Assembly: GCF_003664125.1 (NCBI RefSeq)
Contig: NZ_RCCP01000001.1
Coordinates: 1,054,001 to 1,118,000 of the forward strand
DNA length: 64,000 nt
Direction: 5' to 3'
Origin: Planococcus citreus
Lineage (GTDB): Bacteria; Bacillota; Bacilli; Bacillales_A; Planococcaceae
Shown here: piece by piece, positions 25,974 through 34,890 of the stretch
How positions within the stretch are numbered: the first letter of the stretch is position 1
Layout of the letters: the number at the start of each line of letters is the position of its first letter
Made by a program: the position numbers and the translations under genes
Notes under the pieces: model-generated
The model's input: only the letters and a program-made list of their open reading frames with translations
Databases searched by the model: none
Told to the model about the DNA's origin: nothing

Positions 25974-26885
25974 ATGGCCGGATTCACGCATTCCGTATTA
26001 TTGTATAATGCCGAGGCAGGTGCGTCCACGTTAGATGCGGTCATGGGATTGGCCGTGCCGCAACTAGCCGCATCTTCGAAAACACTGGAACTGATCAAGA
26101 CCGATTCCCCGGAAGAACTGGAATCGGTCTGCCGTTCTGCAGCCGAGCGCGCCGACGCATTATTTGTCGCAGGCGGCGACGGCACTGTCCACCTGGCCGC
26201 ACACGCACTCAGTTCAATCGACAACCCACCGCCCCTCGGAATCTTGCCTAGCGGGACATGCAACGATTTTGCGCGTACGATGAACATTCCGTTGTACCTT
26301 GACGAGGCAGCGAAAAGCTTGAGCAAAGGCAAGCTTCAACAAGTCGATACCGCTACCCTTAATGAAGGCACGTTCCTGAATTTCGCAGGCATCGGCTTGA
26401 TCACAGACGCTTCTTTCAATATCGATCCCGATTTGAAGGAACGCTATGGCAAGCTCAGCTATTTCATGAGCGCGATGCAGACGATGAGGCAAGCGGAGCC
26501 ATTTGATGTAGCGATATCGATTGATGGACAGGAATACGAAGAACAAGCCGTTTTGGTTTTGGCCATGAACGGCAAATCCATTGGCACGCATTTATTTCCA
26601 ATGCAAAGCATCGACCCCGCCGATGGGCTGTTGGATATTTTCATCATCCAAAGTTCGTCATTCGCCGCTATACGGGAATGGTTTTCACTATCCAAACCAA
26701 ATCTCACCGCAGAAGACCTAGAACACATCATTCATCTGCAGGGCCGCGAAATCGACATTCGCACCAGTACACCAATGGATATCGATACAGACGGCGAGAT
26801 CTACATGAAGACGCCGGCATCGATCCGCGTCCAACCGGGGAAACTCAATTTGCTAGTGCCGACTGAAGAAGATATTTTTACGTAA
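25974..26885 (+). CDS. YegS/DagK-type lipid kinase
   Basis: 303-aa protein of the diacylglycerol/lipid kinase family. The nucleotide-binding loop is GGDGTVHLAAHAL, the second conserved segment is GILPSGTCNDFARTMNIP, and NFAGIGLITDASFNID and DTDGEIYMKTP are the family's later motifs. It phosphorylates a membrane lipid such as diacylglycerol, or a related compound. The start is set at 25974, after GGAGGACTTACGC; the ATG at 25959 lacks an RBS. Divergent from alaX. Confidence 0.85.
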   Translation: MAGFTHSVLLYNAEAGASTLDAVMGLAVPQLAASSKTLELIKTDSPEELESVCRSAAERADALFVAGGDGTVHLAAHALSSIDNPPPLGILPSGTCNDFARTMNIPLYLDEAAKSLSKGKLQQVDTATLNEGTFLNFAGIGLITDASFNIDPDLKERYGKLSYFMSAMQTMRQAEPFDVAISIDGQEYEEQAVLVLAMNGKSIGTHLFPMQSIDPADGLLDIFIIQSSSFAAIREWFSLSKPNLTAEDLEHIIHLQGREIDIRTSTPMDIDTDGEIYMKTPASIRVQPGKLNLLVPTEEDIFT

Positions 26886-26890
26886 AAAAA

Positions 26891-26946
26891 ACTGCCGGAT
26901 GCTACTCGGCAGCTTAAGGAGCGGGCGCTATGCCCGTTCTTTTTTA
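26891..26946 (+). terminator. Double-hairpin terminator after the lipid kinase gene
   Basis: CTGCCG/CGGCAG is followed by a second stem, GAGCGGGC/GCCCGTTC, and TTTTTT. Confidence 0.75.
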
Positions 26947-26990
26947 GTTATTTTGAAAAGAAGGCAATCTTCTAGGTGAGGCAGCCGGCT

Positions 26991-28181
26991 TTACTCGAAT
27001 GGCCAAGCAGGCAGCATGCGGTTCAATTCTTTGTCTTCCCGCTTTCCGAGCACATAATCCGCCTGCATGATTGTATGGATTTCCCGCGTGCCTTCGTAAA
27101 TGACCGGTGCTTTGGAATTGCGCAAGTAACGGGCGACCGGATAATCATCCGAATAGCCGTAAGCGCCGTGGATTTGCACCGCGTCGTCTGCCGCTTTATT
27201 GGCGAAATTGCAAGCCTGCCATTTGGCGAGCGAAGTTTCGCGTGTATTGCGCTTGCCGCTGTTCTTCAATTCGCCGGCACGGTAGACGAGCAAGCGGCTC
27301 ATCTGGTAGCCCGCTTCCATATTGGCGAGCATTTGCTGCACCAGCTGATGCTCGCCGATCGGCTTGCCGAAGGTCGTGCGCGTCTTGCAATAATCCAAGC
27401 TTGCTTCCAAACAGGCCATCATTAAGCCACATGCGCCGGCAGCGACCGTGAAACGGCCATTGTCGAGTGAAGCCATCGCAATCTTGAAGCCTTCTCCTTC
27501 TTCCCCGAGCCGGTTGCCTGCCGGGATGCGTACATCTTCCATGAATAATTCGCCTGTATTGCCGGCACGTATGCCGTATTTCCCTTTGATCGCCTTGGAA
27601 GAAAAGCCTTCACGGTCACGTTCCACGATAAAAGCGCTGATTCCTTTATGCGATTTCTCTTTATCAACATAGGCGAAAACGAGGAAATGGTCTGCTTGGT
27701 CACACAGAGAAATCCATGTTTTCTGTCCGTTCAGCACATAGTCGTCTCCGTCGCGTTTGGCGGTCGTTGAAAGCGCCGCCACGTCTGATCCGGCTCCTGG
27801 TTCTGTCAGGCCGAACGCGCCGATTTTTTCACCTTTCGCCTGAGGGACCAAAAATTTCTGCTTTTGCTCTTCTGTGCCCCATTGTAGAAGCGATAGTGAG
27901 TTCAAGCCTGTATGGACAGAAACGGCCGTGCGGAACGTGGTGTCGCCGCGTTCAAGTTCTTCGCAGACGATGGCCAGTGAATTATAATCCATGCCGCTGC
28001 CGCCGTACGCTTCCGGAATGCACACCCCCATCAAACCGAGATCGGCCAGGCGCTGCCAAATCGATTCGGGAAAATGCCCCTCTGTGTCCCAGTCTTTTAT
28101 ATAGGGCATGATTTCTTCATCGACAAACTTCCGGACGGCTTTGCGCAGCATCTCTTGTTCTTCGCTGTATTCAAAATCCAT
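26991..28181 (-). CDS. Acyl-CoA dehydrogenase, probably glutaryl-CoA type
   Basis: 396-aa FAD enzyme with the family signatures GAFGLTEPGAGSDVAAL and QIHGAYGYSDDYPVARYLR, and the catalytic base Glu in VIYEGTREIH. The segment FRTAVSVHTG aligns with the region of glutaryl-CoA dehydrogenase that holds the carboxylate-binding Arg (YRSAMSVQS in the human enzyme). Glutaryl-CoA is the product expected from lysine by way of aminoadipate and ketoadipate, and the gene is third in a lysine operon 16 bases after lysine dehydrogenase. The substrate assignment is an inference from that Arg and the context. The ATG at 28181 has AAGGAGG upstream. Confidence 0.8.
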   Translation of the reverse strand: MDFEYSEEQEMLRKAVRKFVDEEIMPYIKDWDTEGHFPESIWQRLADLGLMGVCIPEAYGGSGMDYNSLAIVCEELERGDTTFRTAVSVHTGLNSLSLLQWGTEEQKQKFLVPQAKGEKIGAFGLTEPGAGSDVAALSTTAKRDGDDYVLNGQKTWISLCDQADHFLVFAYVDKEKSHKGISAFIVERDREGFSSKAIKGKYGIRAGNTGELFMEDVRIPAGNRLGEEGEGFKIAMASLDNGRFTVAAGACGLMMACLEASLDYCKTRTTFGKPIGEHQLVQQMLANMEAGYQMSRLLVYRAGELKNSGKRNTRETSLAKWQACNFANKAADDAVQIHGAYGYSDDYPVARYLRNSKAPVIYEGTREIHTIMQADYVLGKREDKELNRMLPAWPFE

Positions 28182-28197
28182 GCCGTTTTCCTCCTTG

Positions 28198-29364
28198 CTA
28201 GTTATGATGCGTTGCCCGTTGCACCGTTTCTTCAATAGTTACCCCGCGCTTCTTCATTTCCGCGATGTATTCAGCACCCGGCACAATCTGCTCCGGTGGA
28301 TAGACGCCTCGTTTTTGGATACGCCCATCCGCGATCATCTGCGCCACAACAGAAATGCTGTAGGCAGTGGCCTGCGCCATCGCCGTGACGCCAGTCGATT
28401 CATCGCGAATGGTCACCATTTCATATCGGTAAGTGCATTCCTCTTGCTCTTTCACACCGGAAACCGTCACGCGCAAAAGCACGGCATCTTTCTCGTCGCC
28501 AAGTTCTGTAATTGGCTCGAGCACTTTCAGCAGCACTTCACGCAGCGACACTTCATGCCCTCCGGCTGTCACTTTTCCTTCGCGATTCGTCAAGCCCAAT
28601 TCGACGAGCAAACGGAACTTGTCGGCATGGCCCTGGTAACGGATCGTTTTGTACTCCAGTGAATCCACATCGTGGAACGTTTTCGTCAAGGTCGACGTAC
28701 CGCCTGATGTATGGAAAGCTTCCAACTCATTGAACCCTTCGAACGCGATCGGCTCGATTTCCGATAGCGATTCGACTTCTTCCAGTTCTCCACCACGGAT
28801 GACGTGCGACGGGTCCGTGTAATGGTCGAAAACGCCTTCAAGTGAGAAAACGTGTTTGTATTCGAGCGGCGGTTCCGGCTGGAGCGGAATGCCTCCGACA
28901 TAAATGCGGATCGATTCGACCTTGTCCAATTGGCTCGCACCATAGCCGGTTAAAATATTGATCATCCCCGGCGCCACGCCAAGATCCGGAATGACGGTTA
29001 CGCCTTGGTTGGACGCTTGGTCGTGCATGGCGAGCACCTTATCTGTAGCGCCTCCGATATGCCCGCCAAGGTCGACGGAATGAACACCACAGTCGATCGC
29101 GATTTTCGCTACTTTCTCATTGAAGGTATAGAACAACGCATTGATCACGACATCCGCCTGTGCGATGACTTGCTTCAGCTCATTGTCACGGCTTGCATCC
29201 ATCTTGGCGATTTCAAGCCGCGGATCGTCCAGTTGCTGGCGGAACGCTTGCGCTTTTTCCGTTGTCCGGTCCGCCAGAATCACTTTTTCCACCTGCTCAT
29301 TGCGAAGTAAATCACGCGCTGCTTGTTTTCCCATCAACCCTGCTCCGAGTACCGCAAATTTCAT
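28198..29364 (-). CDS. L-lysine 6-dehydrogenase
   Basis: 388-aa saccharopine-dehydrogenase-fold enzyme. The N-terminal Rossmann motif is [67 protein letters not shown] and [20 protein letters not shown] follow; as I recall it, the lysine 6-dehydrogenase of Geobacillus shares nearly all of these. It oxidises the 6-amino group of lysine to the aminoadipate semialdehyde/piperideine-6-carboxylate pair. Gaps to the genes on either side are 14-16 bases, so the three form one operon with aldehyde dehydrogenase first. Confidence 0.82.
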   Translation of the reverse strand: MKFAVLGAGLMGKQAARDLLRNEQVEKVILADRTTEKAQAFRQQLDDPRLEIAKMDASRDNELKQVIAQADVVINALFYTFNEKVAKIAIDCGVHSVDLGGHIGGATDKVLAMHDQASNQGVTVIPDLGVAPGMINILTGYGASQLDKVESIRIYVGGIPLQPEPPLEYKHVFSLEGVFDHYTDPSHVIRGGELEEVESLSEIEPIAFEGFNELEAFHTSGGTSTLTKTFHDVDSLEYKTIRYQGHADKFRLLVELGLTNREGKVTAGGHEVSLREVLLKVLEPITELGDEKDAVLLRVTVSGVKEQEECTYRYEMVTIRDESTGVTAMAQATAYSISVVAQMIADGRIQKRGVYPPEQIVPGAEYIAEMKKRGVTIEETVQRATHHN

Positions 29365-29378
29365 CTCCGCCGCCCCCT

Positions 29379-30860
29379 TTATGCTTCGTTGTCGATCTGT
29401 GCACGCTGCAATTTACCACTGAAATCCACATAGACGCTTTTCCATTCGGTAAAGACATCGAGTGCCGCAACGCCTGAATCACGGTGGCCATTGCCGGTTC
29501 CTTTCGTGCCGCCGAACGGCAAATGGATTTCAGCCCCTGTCGTTCCCGCGTTGATGTAGACGATTCCTGTATCGAGGTCGCGCTGCGCTTTGAATGCCCG
29601 GTTGACATCCGCCGTGAAAATTGAGCTCGACAAGCCGTAAATGACGCCGTTGTTCACTTCGATCGCTTCCTCGAAACTTGCAACTTCAATCAAGGAAATG
29701 ACCGGCCCGAAAATTTCTTCCTGTGCAATGCGCATTTCTGGCGTTACGCCCGCAAACAATGTCGGTGCGTAATAGTTTCCTTTGTCGTAATGGCCGCCCG
29801 TTAAAATTTCGCCGCCCCTGACGAGTTCCGCCCCTTCTTCTTTGCCGATTTCAATATAAGAATGGATTTTCTCCAATGCTTTCTTATTGATGACCGGTCC
29901 GACTTTGACGGATTCGTCCATACCGTCGCCGATTGTCAGTTTCTCCATCTTTTCGAGCAGGCGCTGCTGCAGCTGTTCCTTCACATCCCGATGGACGATG
30001 ACACGGCTGCAAGCAGTGCAGCGCTGGCCGGCGGTGCCGAACGCGCTCCAGAGAATTCCATCCACTGCGAGGTCCAAATCTGCATCGTCCATGACGATGA
30101 CCGCGTTTTTTCCGCCCATCTCAAGCGACACTTTCTTCAAATGGCGCCCGCCGAGTTCCGCCACTTTACGTCCTGTATCCGTCGATCCCGTAAATGAAAT
30201 GACCCGGATATCACGGTGCTCGATCATCGCCGTCCCGACTTCTGAACCGGAACCGAAAACGATGTTCGCAACACCATCCGGCAAGCCAGCCTCCTTGAAG
30301 ATTTTGGCCATTTCATAAGCCATCATCGGCGTTTCCGTTGCCGGTTTCCAGATAAATGCATTGCCCGCCACAATCGCCGGGAAAGATTTCCACGTGGCGA
30401 TCGCCACCGGAAAATTCCACGGTGTGATGAGCCCGACGACACCGATCGGCGCACGGACACTCATCGCGAATTTATCCGCCAGTTCCGAAGGCGTTGTCTC
30501 GCCGAACAGCCTTCTGCCTTCACCTGCCATATAAAATGCCATATCGATGCCTTCCTGAACTTCGCCGCGCCCTTCTTCGATCACTTTCCCCATTTCTTTT
30601 GTCAGTACCGACGCGAGCTGCTCTTTCTTTTCTTTCATCAAGCGCCCGATTTCATATAGATAATCCGCGCGTTTCGGTGCCGGGACAAGCGCCCATTTTT
30701 TCTGTGCCGCTGTGGCTGCTTTCACCGCTTCCTCTACATCTGCGGCAGTTGACCGCTGTACAGCTGCCAACTCTTCGCCTGTTGCCGGATTGACAACTGG
30801 CACAAAATCAGCGCCCGCCTCTTGCTGGAACTCCCCATTCACAAAATTCGTCAGTTTCAT
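29379..30860 (-). CDS. Aldehyde dehydrogenase, likely aminoadipate-semialdehyde DH
   Basis: 493-aa NAD(P)-dependent aldehyde dehydrogenase. The proton-acceptor Glu is in [18 protein letters not shown], the catalytic Cys in [16 protein letters not shown], and the oxyanion Asn in [29 protein letters not shown] is the conserved end. In an operon with lysine 6-dehydrogenase, the expected substrate is 2-aminoadipate 6-semialdehyde, giving 2-aminoadipate. The ATG at 30860 follows GAAAGGGG. A cre site lies 25-38 bases before the start codon, so catabolite repression by CcpA is likely. Confidence 0.82.
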   Translation of the reverse strand: MKLTNFVNGEFQQEAGADFVPVVNPATGEELAAVQRSTAADVEEAVKAATAAQKKWALVPAPKRADYLYEIGRLMKEKKEQLASVLTKEMGKVIEEGRGEVQEGIDMAFYMAGEGRRLFGETTPSELADKFAMSVRAPIGVVGLITPWNFPVAIATWKSFPAIVAGNAFIWKPATETPMMAYEMAKIFKEAGLPDGVANIVFGSGSEVGTAMIEHRDIRVISFTGSTDTGRKVAELGGRHLKKVSLEMGGKNAVIVMDDADLDLAVDGILWSAFGTAGQRCTACSRVIVHRDVKEQLQQRLLEKMEKLTIGDGMDESVKVGPVINKKALEKIHSYIEIGKEEGAELVRGGEILTGGHYDKGNYYAPTLFAGVTPEMRIAQEEIFGPVISLIEVASFEEAIEVNNGVIYGLSSSIFTADVNRAFKAQRDLDTGIVYINAGTTGAEIHLPFGGTKGTGNGHRDSGVAALDVFTEWKSVYVDFSGKLQRAQIDNEA

Positions 30861-30884
30861 CGAATTACCCCTTTCTGCAATGAA

Positions 30885-30898
30885 TGCAAACGCTTTCA
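30885..30898. promoter_or_regulatory. CcpA cre site ahead of the lysine operon
   Basis: Read on the minus strand it is TGAAAGCGTTTGCA, matching the cre consensus TGWNANCGNTNWCA at every position but one. It lies 25 bases before the aldehyde dehydrogenase start codon, within the leader or promoter. Confidence 0.7.
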
Positions 30899-31016
30899 CT
30901 ATTTACTGTATTCCCTACAAAACGGAAAACTCCTACATGCTTTCATAACTTCCTTCCATAACTTTGCAAAGTCGGTCACATTCGGGCGCCTTTACAATAA
31001 AATTCCCCGGAAACGG

Positions 31017-31047
31017 TTGACACTGACCATTCGTCATAGTCTAATCA
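31017..31047 (+). promoter_or_regulatory. MerR-type promoter with 19-bp spacer and operator
   Basis: TTGACA at 31017-31022 and TAATCA at 31042-31047 are separated by 19 bases, the stretched spacing typical of MerR-activated promoters. An inverted repeat, GACNNTGAC-N5-GTCANNGTC (31019-31041), fills the spacer. The regulator gene starts at 31066, which would make a leader of only about 12 bases. Autoregulation is inferred. Confidence 0.6.
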
Positions 31048-31065
31048 AGAGTAGAGGTGATTGAA

Positions 31066-31860
31066 ATGTACAAAGTACAAGAAGTGGCAAAAATCGCAGG
31101 TGTCAGCGTACGGACACTGCACCATTACGACAGCATTGATTTAATGAAACCGAGCAATAAAGGATCGAACCGATACCGCTATTACAGCGACGACGACTTG
31201 AAATTGCTGCAACAAATCCTATTCCTTAAAGAACTCGGATTTTCATTGAAGAAAATCCAGGAAATCATAAAAAATGGCTATGATGCCGAATATGCCATGG
31301 CGCGCCATATCGAATTGCTTGAACAGAAAAAATTCCGCATTGAGCAATTGATCGATAATGCACGCGCAACACAAGAGGAGTTTTCATCCGGAGAACCCCT
31401 CAGCAACGAACAGCGCTTTTCTGCGTTCTCCCTCCGTCATACGCCGGATCGCATCGACTTGTACCAGAAGCCGGAAATTGAAGTATCCGTCAAGGACGAC
31501 CTTGAAAACATCAAGGAAGAGACTTCTGTCCTGGAGGCTTCGGAACCGGAAACCGCAAAACCACAGAAAGAAGCCGAGAACCTGGAAGAAATCGATCGTG
31601 AAGCGAACCGTATCTATAGCGCTGTTGCCAGCCTTATGGATTTACCGGTCGATGCAAAGGAAGTCCAGAAAGAAATGGCCGCGTATTACCATCTGCTTGA
31701 CCGCTTCTATGAATGCACGCCGAATATGTTCCGCAATTTGGCCAATCTTTATGCTAACGACAGCCGCTTTTCGCGGACCATCGACCAGCACGGCGACGGT
31801 TTATCCGACTATCTGAAAGACGCGATGCACGTGCACGCGAATGCCTTGCAGCATGCGTGA
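31066..31860 (+). CDS. MerR-family regulator with TipAS-like domain
   Basis: 264-aa transcription regulator. The N-terminal MerR DNA-binding part (residues 1-70) starts MYKVQEVAKIAGVSVRTLHH, and a dimerisation helix follows. An acidic linker (about 145-190) leads to a C-terminal TipAS domain, where FYECTPNMFRNLANLY and DSRFSRTIDQHGDGLSDYL match the ligand-binding fold of TipA proteins, which sense thiopeptide-like or other hydrophobic drugs. The ATG at 31066 has AGAGGTG at a good distance. Divergent from the lysine operon; whether it regulates that operon is unknown. Its 3' end overlaps the next gene. Confidence 0.85.
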   Translation: MYKVQEVAKIAGVSVRTLHHYDSIDLMKPSNKGSNRYRYYSDDDLKLLQQILFLKELGFSLKKIQEIIKNGYDAEYAMARHIELLEQKKFRIEQLIDNARATQEEFSSGEPLSNEQRFSAFSLRHTPDRIDLYQKPEIEVSVKDDLENIKEETSVLEASEPETAKPQKEAENLEEIDREANRIYSAVASLMDLPVDAKEVQKEMAAYYHLLDRFYECTPNMFRNLANLYANDSRFSRTIDQHGDGLSDYLKDAMHVHANALQHA

Positions 31861-31981
31861 ACTCATCGGCCCTTGCAGCAATTGCGGCAAAGATGTCTAT
31901 TGCCGTGACGGATTTTTGGACGGCGTCTATATCGACGGCGAATTGATTTGCCACGATTGTGCAGAAGAACTAGACAATTAA
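31853..31981 (+). CDS. 42-aa zinc-ribbon microprotein overlapping the MerR gene
   Basis: ATG at 31853 overlaps the MerR stop by 8 bases. The product contains PCSNCGKDVYC in the first half and ICHDCAEEL near the end, that is, two CxxC knuckles 22 residues apart: a likely single zinc ribbon with one extra Cys. It is followed 8 bases later by a terminator hairpin. No separate RBS is visible, consistent with translational coupling. I do not recognise the family; a partner of the regulator or a redox/zinc sensor is conceivable but unsupported. Confidence 0.65.
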   Translation: MRELIGPCSNCGKDVYCRDGFLDGVYIDGELICHDCAEELDN

Positions 31982-31989
31982 TCCATAAA

Positions 31990-32025
31990 GAAAAGCCTGA
32001 ACGGATAATGCCGTTCAGGCTTTTT
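31990..32025. terminator. Bidirectional terminator
   Basis: The stem AAAGCCTGAACGG-ATAATG-CCGTTCAGGCTTT has T-runs on both strands; it ends the MerR operon and trhO. Confidence 0.85.
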
Positions 32026-32032
32026 GGGTTGC

Positions 32033-32995
32033 TTATGATTGTGCAGTTTCTTTCAATGCGTCGAGGCGCTGTTGTACTTGCTCCCCTGTCATACCATGCT
32101 CAAAAGCATAGCGGTTGCGTGGATGCTCGCGGCATTCGTCTGAACATGAACGCATGTATTTGTGCTCGTTTTCTTCTGAAGCCAAGATTTTCGCATTGCA
32201 TTCAGGGTTCGCGCAGTTGACGTAGCGCTCGCAAGGCTCGCCGGTGAAATGGTCTTTCCCGACAATTGTGTGTTCGACACGGTTGACCGGCACGGCGATG
32301 CGCTCATCAAAGACGTACAATTGCCCGTCCCAAAGCTTGCCTTGCACTTCCGGGTCCTTGCCGTACGTGACAATGCCTCCGTGAAGTTGGTTGACGTCAT
32401 CAAAACCTTCGCGTTTCATCCAGCCTGAGAATTTTTCACAGCGGATGCCGCCTGTACAATAGGTCAAGATTTTCTTGCCTTCGAACTGCTCTTTGTTTTC
32501 TCGGATCCATTCCGGCAAATCACGGAAGGTTTCAACATCAGGACGTACCGCACCGCGGAAATGGCCCAAGTCGTACTCGTAGTCATTGCGTGCATCGATG
32601 ACCACGGTATCCTGGTCTTGCATCAATTTATAAAATTCTGCCGGCTCCAAATAATTGCCGGTCAATTCATTTGGGTTGATATCTTCTTCGAGTCCAAGGT
32701 GGACGATTTCATTTTTTGCACGGACGTGCATTTTTTTGAAAGCATGGCCATCCGCTTCGTCGATTTTAAAGACGATGTCCGCAAAACGCGAATCGCTCTT
32801 CAGCATTTCCATGTATTGTTCAGTTTGCTCGATCGTGCCAGAGCATGTGCCGTTGATCCCTTCGTCCGATACGAGGATGCGGCCTTTCAATCCGATTTCC
32901 TTACAAGCAGCCAAATGCTCGGCAGCGAACTCTTCGGGATTTTCAATCGGGGTGTATAGATAGTACAGTAAGACATTATGTGTATGATTTTGCAT
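32033..32995 (-). CDS. trhO: tRNA uridine(34) hydroxylase TrhO
   Basis: 320-aa rhodanese-domain protein of the TrhO (YceA/YbfQ) family, which uses oxygen to hydroxylate U34 in tRNAs to 5-hydroxyuridine. An N-terminal ferredoxin-like domain ([16 protein letters not shown], then [11 protein letters not shown]) precedes the rhodanese domain with active-site Cys in [18 protein letters not shown] Cys-rich C-terminal segment ([21 protein letters not shown]) could hold a zinc ion. RBS GGAGGT lies before the ATG. Confidence 0.88.
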   Translation of the reverse strand: MQNHTHNVLLYYLYTPIENPEEFAAEHLAACKEIGLKGRILVSDEGINGTCSGTIEQTEQYMEMLKSDSRFADIVFKIDEADGHAFKKMHVRAKNEIVHLGLEEDINPNELTGNYLEPAEFYKLMQDQDTVVIDARNDYEYDLGHFRGAVRPDVETFRDLPEWIRENKEQFEGKKILTYCTGGIRCEKFSGWMKREGFDDVNQLHGGIVTYGKDPEVQGKLWDGQLYVFDERIAVPVNRVEHTIVGKDHFTGEPCERYVNCANPECNAKILASEENEHKYMRSCSDECREHPRNRYAFEHGMTGEQVQQRLDALKETAQS

Positions 32996-33114
32996 GAATC
33001 ATACCTCCTGATTTTCGATTTGGCACATTTCCTTGATACAGGAAAAACCTAGCCTATTTTACCCCAACGCGCAAAAAAATTCAACATCCCCTGAAGCTTC
33101 ATCCCCGAATGCAT

Positions 33115-33149
33115 ATAAAAACAGCCCCGCTTTACGGGACTGTTTTTTT
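33115..33149 (-). terminator. Terminator after the hydroxyacid dehydrogenase gene
   Basis: The hairpin ACAGTCCCG-TAAAG-CGGGGCTGT is followed by a T-run on the minus strand. Confidence 0.8.
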
Positions 33150-34099
33150 CAGCACACCCGGTTCTTGACGGGTTTGCTGTTTGCGCAAGCTTGCAGCGCT
33201 TCTTTGTTCAATTGCATCATCGCATAGCGCGTCTGAACCGTTGCGCTTCCGATATGTGGCGTAACCGTCAAATTATCGAGCGTTTGAAGCGGATGGTCCA
33301 GCGGCAGCGGTTCTTGTTCAAACACATCAAGCCCCGCTCCCCATATGGATTTATTCTTCAATGCTTCATAAAGGGCCTGTTCATCGACAATCCCGCCTCT
33401 TCCGCAATTGATAAGAATCGCAGTCTCTTTCATCAAGGAAAGCTCACGTTCGCCGATCATGCCTTTCGTTTGTTCGGTAAGCGGCGCAAGGATCACAACG
33501 AAATCGGAGCGCTTCAATAAATCATCAAGTTCCGCATATTGGGCTTCTTCCAGGCTTTTGCGCGTCCGGTTATGATAGATGACTTCCATATTGAAGCCTT
33601 GCGCACGCATGCACACCGCTTCCCCGATGCGTCCCATGCCGACAATCCCGACAGTGGTGCCGTGCACGTTCTGTCCAGTCAATCCCATCGGCGTCCAAGC
33701 TTGCCATTCGCCGTTTCTCACCGTCTTTTCCGCTTCGATCAAGCGGCGGGCCGTGGCCAGCATCAAAGCAAATGTTAAGTCAGCCGTTGTTTCAGTCAAG
33801 ACATCTGGTGTATTCGTGACGATTACTTTATGTTCTCTCGCTGCATCGAGATCGATATTATTATAACCAACTGCCAAATTCACGACGATTTTCAAGTTCG
33901 TGGCCGACTCGAATAGCTCGCGGTCGATTTCATCGCCGAGCATGGTCCAAAGCGCCTTCGCTTCCTTCGCTTCTTCAAGCAATTTTTCACGCGGCGCATT
34001 GCGTTCCTCTTCCGGCCACATGCGCACTTCGTAGACATCGTGCAAATCCGCTACTGCCTGTTCCGGCAATTGCTGGGTAATGAATAAAATCGGTTTCAT
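33149..34099 (-). CDS. D-2-hydroxyacid dehydrogenase (glyoxylate/hydroxypyruvate type)
   Basis: 316-aa NAD(P)-dependent dehydrogenase. The Rossmann motif is VGIVGMGRIGEAVCMRA, followed by INCGRGGIVDEQALYEAL with the catalytic Arg, DVFEQEPLPLDHPL, and the catalytic His in VTPHIGSATVQTR. The N-terminal half resembles D-glycerate dehydrogenase and glyoxylate reductase more than D-lactate dehydrogenase. RBS GGAGG. It lies 47 bases after dedA and shares its transcript direction. Confidence 0.83.
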   Translation of the reverse strand: MKPILFITQQLPEQAVADLHDVYEVRMWPEEERNAPREKLLEEAKEAKALWTMLGDEIDRELFESATNLKIVVNLAVGYNNIDLDAAREHKVIVTNTPDVLTETTADLTFALMLATARRLIEAEKTVRNGEWQAWTPMGLTGQNVHGTTVGIVGMGRIGEAVCMRAQGFNMEVIYHNRTRKSLEEAQYAELDDLLKRSDFVVILAPLTEQTKGMIGERELSLMKETAILINCGRGGIVDEQALYEALKNKSIWGAGLDVFEQEPLPLDHPLQTLDNLTVTPHIGSATVQTRYAMMQLNKEALQACANSKPVKNRVC

Positions 34100-34146
34100 G
34101 AAACTCCTCCACCCTTCTCCTGATTAACTTTCCTATCGTAAAAGAT

Positions 34147-34758
34147 TCACTGTCCTGCGCCGCGCCTTTTCTTAAACAACCACAACCCGACGATGGCACC
34201 GACAATAAGCAAGGCATAGACGATATTCGAATAAATGCCCAATTGTGCCAGGATTTCTTCCCGGTTCTCCCCGACCGCACGACCGATATAGACAAGCACG
34301 GTATTCCAGATCAAGGTGCCGGCTGTCGTAAAAGCCAAGAATAAAACGAATTTCATATTGGACATGCCTGCTGGAATCGATATGAGGCTGCGGACAAGCG
34401 GAATCAGCCGACCGATGAATACGGCAAACCCGCCGAAGCGGTCAAACCAGCGATCTGCTTTGTAAAGGTCTGCTTTTTTGAGGCGCAGCCAATTGCCGTG
34501 TTTGTCAATAATTTGCTCCAGCCGTTCAACATCCAACAAAAGCCCGAGCCCATAGAGCATGACCGCACCAGCAACCGACCCTGCCGTGGCTGACAGGATG
34601 ACTCCCCACACAGTGAGGCTGGTCGTCGATGTCATAAATCCTCCAGCCGTCAGAACTACTTCAGAAGGCACCGGCGGAAAGACATTCTCCAACAAAATAA
34701 GCAGGAAAATCCCGAAATAGCCGTAATTTTCCATTACCGATGTAATCCACTGTTCCAT
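34147..34758 (-). CDS. DedA-family membrane protein
   Basis: 203-aa VTT-domain protein of the DedA family, whose members include lipid flippases and undecaprenyl-phosphate recyclers. LLENVFPPVPSEVVLTAGG carries the conserved acidic and Pro residues, and FIGRLIPLVRSLISIPAG holds the essential Arg. About five hydrophobic segments are present and the C-terminus is basic. RBS GAGGGGG. Confidence 0.85.
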   Translation of the reverse strand: MEQWITSVMENYGYFGIFLLILLENVFPPVPSEVVLTAGGFMTSTTSLTVWGVILSATAGSVAGAVMLYGLGLLLDVERLEQIIDKHGNWLRLKKADLYKADRWFDRFGGFAVFIGRLIPLVRSLISIPAGMSNMKFVLFLAFTTAGTLIWNTVLVYIGRAVGENREEILAQLGIYSNIVYALLIVGAIVGLWLFKKRRGAGQ

Positions 34759-34853
34759 AAACGGCCCCCTCTAAACACACCCGGACTCCCAATTTACTTC
34801 ATGTCCGTCTACCTATATATATTGACGAAAGCAGGACATCTTAAACAGCATAG

Positions 34854-34890
34854 AAAAAGCCGCGCTTGTTTCAGCGCGGCTTGCTTTTTA
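34854..34890 (-). terminator. Terminator after the acyl-CoA synthetase operon
   Basis: AAGCCGCGCT and AGCGCGGCTT pair around a short loop, with a T-run on the minus strand. Confidence 0.8.
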
